Positions 56,608 through 64,000 of a stretch of 64,000 nt of DNA are shown here, piece after piece (positions within the stretch are counted from its first letter, which is position 1; every line of letters begins with the position of its first letter). A program made the translations under genes and the position numbers. The stretch is from Carpediemonas membranifera (Eukaryota; Fornicata). Location: the NCBI GenBank assembly GCA_019828565.1, contig JAHDYR010000038.1, positions 868,001 to 932,000 on the forward strand. The letters run 5' to 3'. Under the pieces are notes generated by a model. That model did not search any database, was not told where the DNA came from, and was given only the letters and a program-made list of their open reading frames with translations.

Positions 56608-57822
56608 ATGTTACCCCGCCGTAAATGGACAGAAGCAACGATGAGCGAACCTGAAACAAGCGATCCCGTGAGGAATGTGCTCAATATGATCAATGAGTAT
56701 GAATCTGTATGCTCAGAGATCCGCAAGAAGGAGATGGCGATCCACGCAGCCCGCCGGTGCGTCGCAAAACTCAAGGCCCAGCGAGATCACCCCGACAAGG
56801 CTGTCTGGGAAGCGATAACAAGGAATACAGTGGCGGAGTACGTTGAAAGAGACATCTCCAAGCGCCGAGACCAGGAGCGCGCGCTAGTGTCCCGTTTGGT
56901 GGCCGACAACCAGACCTCGCTCGCCCCCTCGGTCGCCTTCGAGACACACACAGCAGGATCCAGCGCCACACACACTTCGACCCCGGTGATGCGGATCAAC
57001 GTGGTCGGTACGGCCCACACGGGCTTCCACAAGCGGTTTGAGGCGCCCCGCCAACCGTTCCTCGGCAACGCAGCCGAGGCCGAGGGCCACCTCACACTCA
57101 CTGCACCCAGCCTGATCCCCCGCGATCTCAAGCCGGACGACCACCTGTGGATCCTGTTCTGGTTCGACCGGAACGCCCACTTCCGCCTGGCGGTGCTTCC
57201 CCCACGGGCCACAACCAGACACGGAATGTTCGCGACCCGGACGCCTCATAGGCCCAACCCCGTCGGCCTGACACTGGTGCGGGTGGGAGACATCGACCGG
57301 GAGGCGGGTGTAATCTCAACTATCGGGGCCGATCTCCTCGATTGCACCCCGATCCTGGGGATACGGCGATACGACCCAACGATGGACGACCTGTCTTCCC
57401 GGCCCATGGGGTGGCTGAGCGACCAGACCCTCCCCCTGCACTACGACGAGGTCAAACGGGACGTCCCCGACCTGCTCCGGCCCCGGGAGGTCCGCGGCAT
57501 GGATGACCCCCCGATCGTGGCCAGGCTGGCCGCAGTACAGGCCATACACAGCTCGCTGGACGTGACGGCGTTGGTCCGGGCCCATCTGGGCCGGTATGCA
57601 GACGTCACACACACCCGCCGGGTCGGGGCGAAGAAGGAGGACTCGCGGTTCCCCGGGCGCCTGACCATGGCGGTCGGGTCCTTCCGGGTGGTCTATCGCG
57701 TGGGGGAGGCCGAGGTGTTGGTGGAGGACGTCGTGTCCTCGTTACCCGCCCACGTCGACCAGGCCGAGCCCGAGGCCGCCGCTCATGCACGGTTTACCGC
57801 GCAGTTCCAGCCGCTGGTATGA
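56608..57822 (+). CDS. TRMO: TRMO-like tRNA N6-methyl-t6A37 methyltransferase
   Basis: 404 residues from ATG 56608 (MLPRRKWTEATMSEPETSDP) or 56641. A helical N-terminal region (about residues 20-110, EYESVCSEIRKKEMAIHAAR) precedes the TsaA/TrmO beta-barrel: VVGTAHTGFHKRFEAPRQPF, GMFATRTPHRPNPVGLTLV (the family signature R-x-P-x-RPNP-x-G) and DLLDCTPILGIRRYDPTMDD. A C-terminal domain follows, ending VVYRVGEAEVLVEDV. TRMO uses S-adenosylmethionine to methylate t6A37 of tRNAs reading threonine codons. AGTAAA follows the stop. Confidence 0.88.
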   Translation: MLPRRKWTEATMSEPETSDPVRNVLNMINEYESVCSEIRKKEMAIHAARRCVAKLKAQRDHPDKAVWEAITRNTVAEYVERDISKRRDQERALVSRLVADNQTSLAPSVAFETHTAGSSATHTSTPVMRINVVGTAHTGFHKRFEAPRQPFLGNAAEAEGHLTLTAPSLIPRDLKPDDHLWILFWFDRNAHFRLAVLPPRATTRHGMFATRTPHRPNPVGLTLVRVGDIDREAGVISTIGADLLDCTPILGIRRYDPTMDDLSSRPMGWLSDQTLPLHYDEVKRDVPDLLRPREVRGMDDPPIVARLAAVQAIHSSLDVTALVRAHLGRYADVTHTRRVGAKKEDSRFPGRLTMAVGSFRVVYRVGEAEVLVEDVVSSLPAHVDQAEPEAAAHARFTAQFQPLV

Positions 57823-58109
57823 GCGCGGTGTAGTAGCAGTAAAGCCATCCCCCGGAAGCGCCGTGATGATGGCTCCAACTCGGCATAATATAACAGTAAC
57901 CAATCTGGCGGCTTGCTCGGCCGGGCTGAGGAGAGTGGAGAGGTATGACTTGTGATGTACTAGGACCGTGAATTTACGAAAATCCCCCAAGAGATGGACA
58001 CGATGGACAAGGGTCAAGGAAGATTATGTAAGCTGAATGGACATAAAACTCACACATGTTGGCCGCATGGGCGGTACCTCGGTAAAACGCAGGTTAGCCG
58101 CTCAGCTCC
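57823..58109. other. Intergenic region left of Fanzor3
   Basis: About 290 bp. The TRMO AGTAAA signal is at its start. No gene seen. Confidence 0.35.
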
Positions 58110-58141
58110 TGTGCTATTGAAGGGTCGAACAATGTGTTTAC
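58110..58141 (+). repeat. 32-bp match to the gypsy2 LTR end
   Basis: tgtgctattgaagggtcgaa then caatgtgtttac matches 31087-31118 at 31 of 32 positions; similarity stops abruptly. It may be an LTR fragment. The right part belongs to the direct repeat left of Fanzor3. Confidence 0.7.
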
Positions 58142-58152
58142 ACTGCGCAACA
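58114..58152 (+). repeat. 39-bp imperfect direct repeat, left of Fanzor3
   Basis: Matches 59382-59420 at 32 of 39 positions, including aatgtgttta and ctgcgcaaca. The right copy holds the start codon of the SUZ12-like gene; the left copy would read MCLHCAT in the same register. Confidence 0.6.
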
Positions 58153-58330
58153 CTGCCCTGTCTCCCTCCTACTCACGTCTTAAGTCGGTAGGGAGATCGT
58201 CTTCTCCAAGGCTTCCACAAAGCGTCTTCTTCGTGGACGTCAGCACAGCTGCAAACATCACAATCGCTCACACGTCGTCTCATTGTCTTCTATTCCACAT
58301 TAAATTCACTTCTTGGACAACCCCAGGTCA

Positions 58331-59340
58331 ATGGGCCGTCTGCTCAGCCTGAGCACCGATGGGGTCTGTGTGGCGGTGACGGTTAAGCGAGGCGGCCACT
58401 ATCGACCACAACATGATGCGAGCATGCCTGTTCGAAAGCGAGCGAGGGGGCGGGAGAAAGAGCGCCCCCGACTCGGGACCAATAATGCCGAGGCTCCGCC
58501 CGCGCCGGATCCTGATGCCCACCTCATGGGGTTCGACCCGGGCGCGAGGTCCATCGAAGGGTATTACATCAGGCACCCCGATGGCACCACCAGCTCCGGC
58601 GTCCTTCCAAAGTGCGGATACACTAAGACGCCAAGTTTCGGCTTTGATATGACGGCCGCGTCGTTCAAGAGCACAAGACTAGTGAGTATCAACAACTCTA
58701 TTAGGTTTGTGCTGGACAACGCGAACGACATTTTCGAGGCTGGAATGCGTAAGTCTTTCCGCCGAGTGCGCTTTGCGAACCACATCCTTCGCCAGAAGCA
58801 CTTCGCCCGCTGCGGCCAACAGTTGGCTCGGGAGTTCGGTCGCCACCATCCCGTCGCCACCCCCATTCGCCTGAAAGTCTTCTATGGGAGCTCGGGATTC
58901 AGTCCACGCCTGCTGGTATGTTCATTCCTTGCGCGCCATATCGAAAGTTCGCGAGAGAGATAGTTCCCCTTCCCAAGAGGTATAACATTGTCGTCGATCT
59001 TAACATGGTTAACGAAGATCGCACCACCGTCGTCTGCCCTCACTGCCACGCCCCCTACAAGCGAGTTCGTCCGCGTGATGACCAGCACGTTCACCCACAT
59101 CGTGTGATGCTCTGCGAAAATCCACAGTGCCGTGGTGCTCAGTGGCGCGCAACAGTTCCTGATGCTCTGAATGTTGATCATCGGGACAAGAGTGCTGCAG
59201 AGAACATCCTGTGGCGTTCTCTTGCCACGGAAGATGAGCTCAGTGGCTCTCCGTTCAGTCGCACATTGATCCCGCGCCTTCCAACATCATTCCAGTATCA
59301 TCAATTGGCTAACCGCCAACATTCGTCTACGGACGGATGA
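58331..59340 (+). pseudogene. Fanzor3: N-terminally truncated TnpB-like nuclease
   Basis: Homology begins at about MGRLLSLSTDGVCVAVTV (58331), equivalent to residue 150 of Fanzor2; the N-terminal region is missing or too decayed to see in 58153-58330. RuvC-I is intact (LMGFDPGARSIEGYYIRHPD). KSFRRVRFANHILRQKHFAR and LKVFYGSSGF follow. A frame change near 58910-58920 leads to the second frame (from about 58918): DRTTVVCPHC, CENPQC and VDHRDKSAAENIL, so all four zinc cysteines and the last RuvC Asp are present. Two lesions make it inactive as written. It ends about 60 nt before the SUZ12-like ATG. Confidence 0.85.
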
Positions 59341-59381
59341 TGTTGTACAGTTTGGCACTTTGATCGTTCCTTTCAGGCCCT

Positions 59382-59420
59382 GTCTTGGAGGTTCGAAAAA
59401 TGTGTTTATTCTGCGCAACA
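59382..59420 (+). repeat. 39-bp imperfect direct repeat, right of Fanzor3
   Basis: Partner of 58114-58152. It spans the putative ATG (59400) and first seven codons of the SUZ12-like gene. Confidence 0.6.
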
Positions 59421-60158
59421 GCTCCGACCTTACAGCCCGTTTGCCACCCTCGGCTGATGAAGCGAGATACTGGTGAGATGAAAGACCTTGAAGGGATTGC
59501 ATATGATCAGCCGCTGGTCCCACCAGTCCGCAGGCCGTATCCCAGCGACATTCCACAGGATGAGCAGAAACCGCCGCGAAAGATTCCTGAAGCATACTCG
59601 AAGCTGCTGAAAAACAAGAATCTGAGCGGCGATAAGTTCGTGCATTCGAACTTCAACCCGGTGTACTCCGATGACGACGACTACATGAGCGAGGAGGACT
59701 ACGAGCAGCCACGGTGGGTGGCCGACAGCGAGCAGCAGACGCTATTGGCCTGCCCCGACCTGTCCCAGGAGCAGAAGCAGTTCATGATTATGTGGAACGC
59801 CTTCATCCGGGAGACGTTCCCGCCCGGCACCGTCATCCTCGAGCACTGGTCGAAGGACGTCTGCATGGACTTCGTGGTGTACGCCCACAAGCGGAGGATG
59901 TTTACGTCGTCCATCCGGCGTCATCTGGGTATCCACATGCTTCTGCTGCTGAAGGACCACCGCCTCTCGTCCCTCGACGTCCTGACAGTCTGCCATCTGG
60001 CGGACACATTGCTGGGGCACAGGGGGAGCGTGCTGGTGTGCGAGAAGGCGATGAAGCCGTATATTGCTGTCCAGAAGGCCCGCATAGACAAGCATGACAA
60101 GGAGGTGCTTCTGAGGCGCGACAGAAAGGAGCAGAACAAGGGCGGCAAGAAGAAGTAG
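59400..60158 (+). CDS. SUZ12-like VEFS-box protein (PRC2 subunit candidate)
   Basis: 252 residues from ATG 59400 (MCLFCATAPTLQPVCHPRLM); MKRDTGEMKD at 59457 is an alternative start outside the direct repeat. The acidic stretch FNPVYSDDDDYMSEEDYEQP followed by LSQEQKQFMIMWNAFIRE, then CMDFVVYAHKRR and IRRHLGIHMLLLLKDHRLSS, matches the VEFS box of SUZ12/EMF2/VRN2 in order. That box binds the EZH2-type methyltransferase in Polycomb repressive complex 2. The protein keeps little beyond the VEFS box; animal SUZ12 is three times longer. Possible chromatin silencing role by inference. AGTAAA is found 16 nt after the stop. Confidence 0.68.
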   Translation: MCLFCATAPTLQPVCHPRLMKRDTGEMKDLEGIAYDQPLVPPVRRPYPSDIPQDEQKPPRKIPEAYSKLLKNKNLSGDKFVHSNFNPVYSDDDDYMSEEDYEQPRWVADSEQQTLLACPDLSQEQKQFMIMWNAFIRETFPPGTVILEHWSKDVCMDFVVYAHKRRMFTSSIRRHLGIHMLLLLKDHRLSSLDVLTVCHLADTLLGHRGSVLVCEKAMKPYIAVQKARIDKHDKEVLLRRDRKEQNKGGKKK

Positions 60159-60272
60159 CGCGGGTGGTGTCATATAGTAAACTTACAGCCGGGGTGGAGT
60201 GGGGTGAGTCATTTATGTCCGTACATGCGATATGTTTCGGGCCGATCATCAGCTAATTCCAACACCTGTACG

Positions 60273-60965
60273 ATGGAGAAGTACCTTGTGCCACCGGAGT
60301 TGCGAAAATACATGGGAAACAAGCGTGGGCCCGTCCGTATCCCCCGAATTGAGCTCACGGCCGACACGGCCGTTGTCTACGTCCTCCTGACGTTGTTCAC
60401 GACGCTCGTGCCCATGCTCTTCTTCATCAAGCGCCCATCGCTGGATACTGTCCCCCTTGTGGTGCTGATCCACACCACGCTCGCGGCCCTCGTCACCTAC
60501 TCGATCGATTCCGTCAACCTCGCGCAGAGCAAGGGCAGGCGCGGCTATGTCCTCCTCTGGGGCCTCTGCTTCGGATTCATCGTGGTCTACGCCGTCTGTA
60601 CGGCGACCAAGATGGCCTCCGTCACCCCGGACTTCTTCGCCCTCTGCGTCGTCGTCGGCGCCACTGTCACCATGCCGCTCGCCGCCCACCGCGGCCAGAC
60701 CCTGCTGAGGCTCGTCAGGGGCGGCCTGAGGACGTATGCGGACATATCCATCGTCCTGCCCGCTTTGACTGCGCTGTCGTTTACGATGGGCTTCACGGTG
60801 CTGTCCCTCCTCGATCAGCACGGGCTAGTCAACACATGGCCGACCTCCCCCGCCCTGGCTTGCATGGTGGGGAAGGCGGTGGGGTGCGTGGCGGCCCTGG
60901 CGTTCATCGGCTTCAGGGTGGCCGCCGTCATGGTCAGGAGCCGGCATGCTCGGGTCAGGGAGTGA
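60273..60965 (+). CDS. Multi-pass membrane protein, unknown
   Basis: 230 residues from ATG 60273 (MEKYLVPPELRKYMGNKRGP); an in-frame ATG at 60225 would add 16. About six hydrophobic segments: TAVVYVLLTLFTTLVPMLFF, TVPLVVLIHTTLAALVTYSI, YVLLWGLCFGFIVVYAVCTA, FFALCVVVGATVTMPLAA, ISIVLPALTALSFTMGFTVL and CMVGKAVGCVAALAFIGFR. Size and a WPTSPA element near the end faintly recall PIG-F/GPI11 of GPI-anchor synthesis, but I would not assign it. Confidence 0.65.
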   Translation: MEKYLVPPELRKYMGNKRGPVRIPRIELTADTAVVYVLLTLFTTLVPMLFFIKRPSLDTVPLVVLIHTTLAALVTYSIDSVNLAQSKGRRGYVLLWGLCFGFIVVYAVCTATKMASVTPDFFALCVVVGATVTMPLAAHRGQTLLRLVRGGLRTYADISIVLPALTALSFTMGFTVLSLLDQHGLVNTWPTSPALACMVGKAVGCVAALAFIGFRVAAVMVRSRHARVRE

Positions 60966-61183
60966 GCGGTATAGACAGGGCTAGGCCCCGGACCGAGTGA
61001 TAAATAGAGTTTTTATGATCCCAGATTAGTCTGCCGCCGCCCCAATAGGCCCCGGGCGCGATCAACCACGCAGCAGTGACCAGCAGCAGCATGCAGGCGG
61101 TCAGACGGCGCCCGGGTGTGTCACAATCGGTCGCCAAATTGGGCTAGGCTGCACACTACAGCAAACTACCGAACCTCAACTTC

Positions 61184-62365
61184 ATGTTTTCCCCGCGAAG
61201 CGGCAGGGAAACATGGCCACAATCAATGCAGAACGATGTCGTCGTGCATTTCATCACCTGGAACATGAACGGCGCTCTCCCACTGCAGCGCATGATCGAC
61301 GGCCTGTTCGCTTCAATCAACTCATCTATCAACGTTGTAGTGTTCGCGACGCAGGAGAGTGTGAACTCCATCGAGCGCTCCATCCTGTTCCGGTCCAAGG
61401 ACCAGTGGATCCGAGTCCTCACCACGGCACTCGGCGATGGTTGGACGCTCGTCGCACAACACGGCATGCAAGCCCTGCACATCGCTGTGTACGTCCGCGA
61501 CGAGCTAGACGGCCGTGTAACATGCGTTCAGCCCGTCCACATCCCCACCGGCCCCGCGGGACTGGCTACGAAGGGGTGCGTCGCAGTGGGTCTCTGCATC
61601 AGCGGGACGCCCTTCATGTTCATGGGGTCCCACTTCACAGCGTTCCAAGAGCAGGTGGCGGCCCGCAACGCCGACTACACCCGCACGTACAACGAGCTGC
61701 CTGTGACGCGGTGCCCCCACCAGATCGTGTCGACACGACGCACGCTCAGGGGCATCAACCCGCTCTCCCCAAACCAGGGCAGGCGGTCCAGCATTCTGGC
61801 GACGATCTCGCCCCTCCACTACCAGTACCAGGAGCAGGAGACGCCGCTCTCCCGCTTCGACAACATCATATGGGGCGGCGACTTCAACTACCGGTGCAAC
61901 GTCGATAGGGATGAGGCTGACGCCCTCATCGCCCACCGGGACTTGAAGGGCCTGCTCGATACAGACCAGCTGGCCGCCGCCCGGTTCGACGACGGTGTGT
62001 TTGAGGGCTTCGTGGAGCCCAAGATCGCGTTCCTCCCGACGTACAAGTTCGACAGCGGGTCTAACATCTACGACACCTCGTCCAAGCGCCGCATCCCGTC
62101 CTTCTGCGACCGCGTGCTGTTCCGGTCCCGGGCGAAGTACCGTCCGGTCGTCGAGGCGTACACGTCCCACCCAAACATACTCTGGTCCGACCACAGGCCC
62201 GTCTCGCTCACACTCAGGCTCAGCCTCACACCAGAGGCCTCCGAGCCGGCTGTCGCCAGTCCGAGAGCAGTCCGCCGCACGCCGAAGTCCGCCTGGGGGG
62301 AGCCCGAGGGCATCGTCGTCAGCCGGGAGATCCAGCGCAGGAGCACCGTATGCTGTGCCATGTGA
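61184..62365 (+). CDS. Inositol polyphosphate 5-phosphatase with CaaX end
   Basis: 393 residues from ATG 61184 (MFSPRSGRETWPQSMQNDVV); ATG 61226 is an alternative. The phosphatase (IPPc) motifs appear in order: HFITWNMNGALP, VVFATQES (metal Glu), FMFMGSHFTAFQEQV, NIIWGGDFNYR (the family W-x-GD-x-N-x-R), PTYKFD, PSFCDRVLF and SDHRPVSLTL (catalytic His). It removes the 5-phosphate from phosphoinositides or soluble inositol phosphates. The last four residues CCAM form a CaaX box, so prenylation and membrane attachment are likely, as in the type I and Pharbin/INPP5E enzymes. Confidence 0.9.
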   Translation: MFSPRSGRETWPQSMQNDVVVHFITWNMNGALPLQRMIDGLFASINSSINVVVFATQESVNSIERSILFRSKDQWIRVLTTALGDGWTLVAQHGMQALHIAVYVRDELDGRVTCVQPVHIPTGPAGLATKGCVAVGLCISGTPFMFMGSHFTAFQEQVAARNADYTRTYNELPVTRCPHQIVSTRRTLRGINPLSPNQGRRSSILATISPLHYQYQEQETPLSRFDNIIWGGDFNYRCNVDRDEADALIAHRDLKGLLDTDQLAAARFDDGVFEGFVEPKIAFLPTYKFDSGSNIYDTSSKRRIPSFCDRVLFRSRAKYRPVVEAYTSHPNILWSDHRPVSLTLRLSLTPEASEPAVASPRAVRRTPKSAWGEPEGIVVSREIQRRSTVCCAM

Positions 62366-62589
62366 AGCGCGTAGGGTGATGCCATGTAGAGGCCTGCCTG
62401 ATGCCGGCCATAAACTATCGCAGCATTTATTGATCATCAGCGCATCATTTGATTTATATAGCCCATTATACTGCGGAGGGTTGTAGCTGTGTGGAACTGA
62501 GATACCTAGGCAAGGTCTTGCTTTGATTAACTGTGCACTTTATGTCATCAGTTTTGCAGGGTTCCTCTTGCGCCTCCAATACTTATCAA
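62366..62589. other. Intergenic region between the 5-phosphatase and SAR1
   Basis: About 220 bp, A/T-richer than its neighbours, with a CATAAA signal after the 5-phosphatase stop. No gene seen. Confidence 0.35.
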
Positions 62590-63197
62590 ATGGTCTTCAG
62601 CTTCACAAACTGGTTCCTCAACATGCTTTCCTACCTTGGGCTCTATAACAAGAAGGCCAAGCTGGTATGCTCCTTCTACCATTACTCACATAGGTTTTCC
62701 TGGGCCTCGACAACGCAGGCAAGACCACCCTCCTTCATATGCTCAAGGACGGGAAGCTTGTGCAGCACCAGCCGACTCTGCATCCCACAAACGAGGAGAT
62801 CCGCATGGGCAAGATCACCTTCTCTGCCTTCGACCTCGGAGGGCACAAGGAAGCCCGCCGTATCTGGCAGGACTACTATGCCAAGTGCGACGCCGTGATC
62901 TACATTGTTGACGCTGCTGACCACGAGCGCATGCAGGAGTCTGCCGATGCTCTTCGCGAGCTGCTTGAGTCCGAAGAACTGGCTGGCGTGCCCTTCGCCA
63001 TCCTTGGCAACAAGATCGACCGGCCCGACGCCTGCTCCGAGCCCCAGTTTATGCAGATGATCAACATCCACACGACTGGCAAGCACGCGACCAAGGAGGA
63101 GCTCGGCACGACCCGCCCCATCGAGGTCTTCATGTGCTCTATCCTGCGCAAGACTGGCTATGCCGAGGGCTTCCGCTGGATCGGGCAGTACCTCTAA
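62590..63197 (+). CDS. SAR1: SAR1 small GTPase
   Basis: Exons 62590-62664 and 62694-63197 encode 192 residues, the usual Sar1 length. The N-terminal amphipathic helix is MVFSFTNWFLNMLSYLGLYN. After the intron: FLGLDNAGKTTLLHML (P-loop), LHPTNEEIRMGKITFSAFDL (switch I region), DLGGHKEARRIWQDYYAKCD (switch II), LGNKIDRPDA (NKxD) and CSILRKTGYAEGFRWIGQYL (C-terminal Sar1 pattern). It recruits the COPII coat, including SEC24 at 48990, to the ER. An ACTAAA string is found about 60 nt after the stop. Confidence 0.96.
62665..62693 (+). other. 29-nt intron in SAR1
   Basis: GTATGCTCCTT...ACTCACATAG, phase 0 after codon 25. It joins KKAKL to VFLGLDNAGKTT, the conserved order in all SAR1 proteins, which makes it the best-supported intron here. 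Confidence 0.96.
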
Positions 63198-63596
63198 GGT
63201 GATGGCCCGGCAGGGCGGCCTGCCATCGTCATGTGGCCATTTAGCGGGCGCATACTAAATTTTACCTTTTCTGCTTTGTGAACTTCGATTTATGACCTCT
63301 AATCGCATGCCCGGACACTAATGCTATTTCCGGTACCTCTCGAGCCGTCGACAATGACGAGAGACGGCGCAGCGGGGCGGGGGAGCTCCAAGCATGCCCG
63401 GGGTGGGGGCAGTTGGATCGGACTAGATATGGCCGATATTCACCGTATCGCATTGGTTCCCAGAAACGGCATGGGCGGCCAATATTGGCGACGGGGGAAG
63501 TCCGACGACGTTTCTTTAGCGCTCTTAGTAGGGCATTACTGCGCTAGATCACGAAAACCAGTGGAAACGATCGTCACGCCTCCGCTCACCGGCTCC
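63198..63596. other. Intergenic region right of SAR1
   Basis: About 400 bp with the SAR1 3' end and the upstream region of the last gene. No gene, tRNA or repeat recognised. Confidence 0.35.
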
Positions 63597-64000
63597 ATGT
63601 CGCTATTGCCCTTGATCTCGTCGAACTCAAGCGCAAAGTCGTCACAAAGCTTTGATCAATCATCACACAGCTATGAAGAAAGTCCCTCGCTTGTGCGCCA
63701 GGCCTCCACGGTCTCCATGCGCTCGTCCGACACTGCCTCGACAGGTGCTGAGTTCCCCGGCCACAGTCTGCGGCGGCGAGTGGCCGAGGACCCCATAGAT
63801 ACCGCATACATGGGCACGATCGACCTGCTGATCGTCCGCCTGGAGTACAGTCGGGCTAAGTGCCCGGCGCGCATCGACACGAAGGCCATCGTCGGGCTCA
63901 ACTCCATCAAGCGGACGGCCGAGCTCAGGATCAGGGCGACCCTGGAGAACCTGGTTACACAGATGCGGAGGGGCGACGAGACAGCCAAGGCGCGGCTGCT
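63597..64000 (+). CDS. Unknown protein, 3' part beyond the window
   Basis: At least 134 residues from ATG 63597 (MSLLPLISSNSSAKSSQSFD), open to the right edge. The first 60 residues are Ser-rich and probably disordered (SPSLVRQASTVSMRSSDTAS, with phosphorylation-like RQAS and RRRV sites). A folded helical region then begins (TAYMGTIDLLIVRLEYSRAK, TAELRIRATLENLVTQMRRG). No family recognised. Confidence 0.6.
   Translation, partial: MSLLPLISSNSSAKSSQSFDQSSHSYEESPSLVRQASTVSMRSSDTASTGAEFPGHSLRRRVAEDPIDTAYMGTIDLLIVRLEYSRAKCPARIDTKAIVGLNSIKRTAELRIRATLENLVTQMRRGDETAKARL

Noticed and set aside
57994-58191. Small plus-strand gene overlapping the left Fanzor3 repeat
   Set aside because: It has no homology; its MCLHCAT segment is explained by the duplicated start of the SUZ12-like gene.
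62533-62898. Single-exon reading of the SAR1 start region
   Set aside because: The unspliced frame loses the P-loop; removing a 29-nt GT-AG segment restores the canonical SAR1 sequence.
1-64000. tRNA, rRNA or snRNA genes
   Set aside because: I looked for box B (GGTTCGANYCC) with cloverleaf partners in the intergenic spaces. Only weak box-B-like strings in LTRs and near 59391 appear, without matching arms.

Overview
This is nuclear DNA from a compact, gene-dense flagellated protist. Eukaryotic markers are IFT172, SF-assemblin/giardin, SEC24, SAR1, GOT1, PCNA, EMG1, NAF1, a cyclin, a SUZ12-like VEFS protein, chromodomain Ty3/gypsy elements and five spliceosomal introns of only 28-29 nt. Short intergenic spaces, TAAA-type 3' signals, an SF-assemblin and bacterial-type metabolic genes (peptidase T, a GlmM-like phosphohexomutase) suggest a metamonad, perhaps a Carpediemonas-like fornicate. 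The organism name is an inference.

Layout. 1-3038 (minus): the 5' two thirds of an RCC1-repeat receptor kinase. 3341-19179: a broken Fanzor (eukaryotic TnpB-like nuclease) copy, hit first by a solo 84-bp LTR (5204-5287) and then by a 13.2-kb Ty3/gypsy element (5714-18906). That element is itself interrupted by a 7.1-kb LINE (9504-16645), and it carries an intact, intron-containing antisense gene between pol and its 3' LTR. 19216-30737: host genes for peptidase T, IFT172, a coiled-coil protein, a CYTH phosphatase and a cyclin. 31087-35731: a second Ty3/gypsy element with 92-bp LTRs, inserted 17 bp upstream of the EMG1 start codon. 35749-51401: host genes on both strands, with two divergent RCC1-like paralogues. 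51478-53407: a second Fanzor copy between 30-bp perfect direct repeats, just upstream of PCNA. 53491-64000: PCNA, several small unknown proteins, TRMO, a third truncated Fanzor copy abutting the SUZ12-like gene, a 5-phosphatase, SAR1 and a partial gene at the right edge.

Themes. Secretory-pathway genes (GOT1 divergent with SEC24, SAR1), flagellar/cytoskeletal genes (IFT172, SF-assemblin, FERM) and RNA-modification genes (EMG1, NAF1, TRMO) are interspersed and are not operons. Three Fanzor loci and one gypsy element lie immediately 5' of plus-strand host genes. The most unusual features are the three Fanzor units with 21-39-bp flanking direct repeats, the gypsy element carrying an antisense spliced gene, and the tiny introns with a fused branch-point/3' splice site.

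Many frameshifts in the mobile elements fall in homopolymers while host genes are uninterrupted. They may be real decay or leftover long-read errors in repeats.
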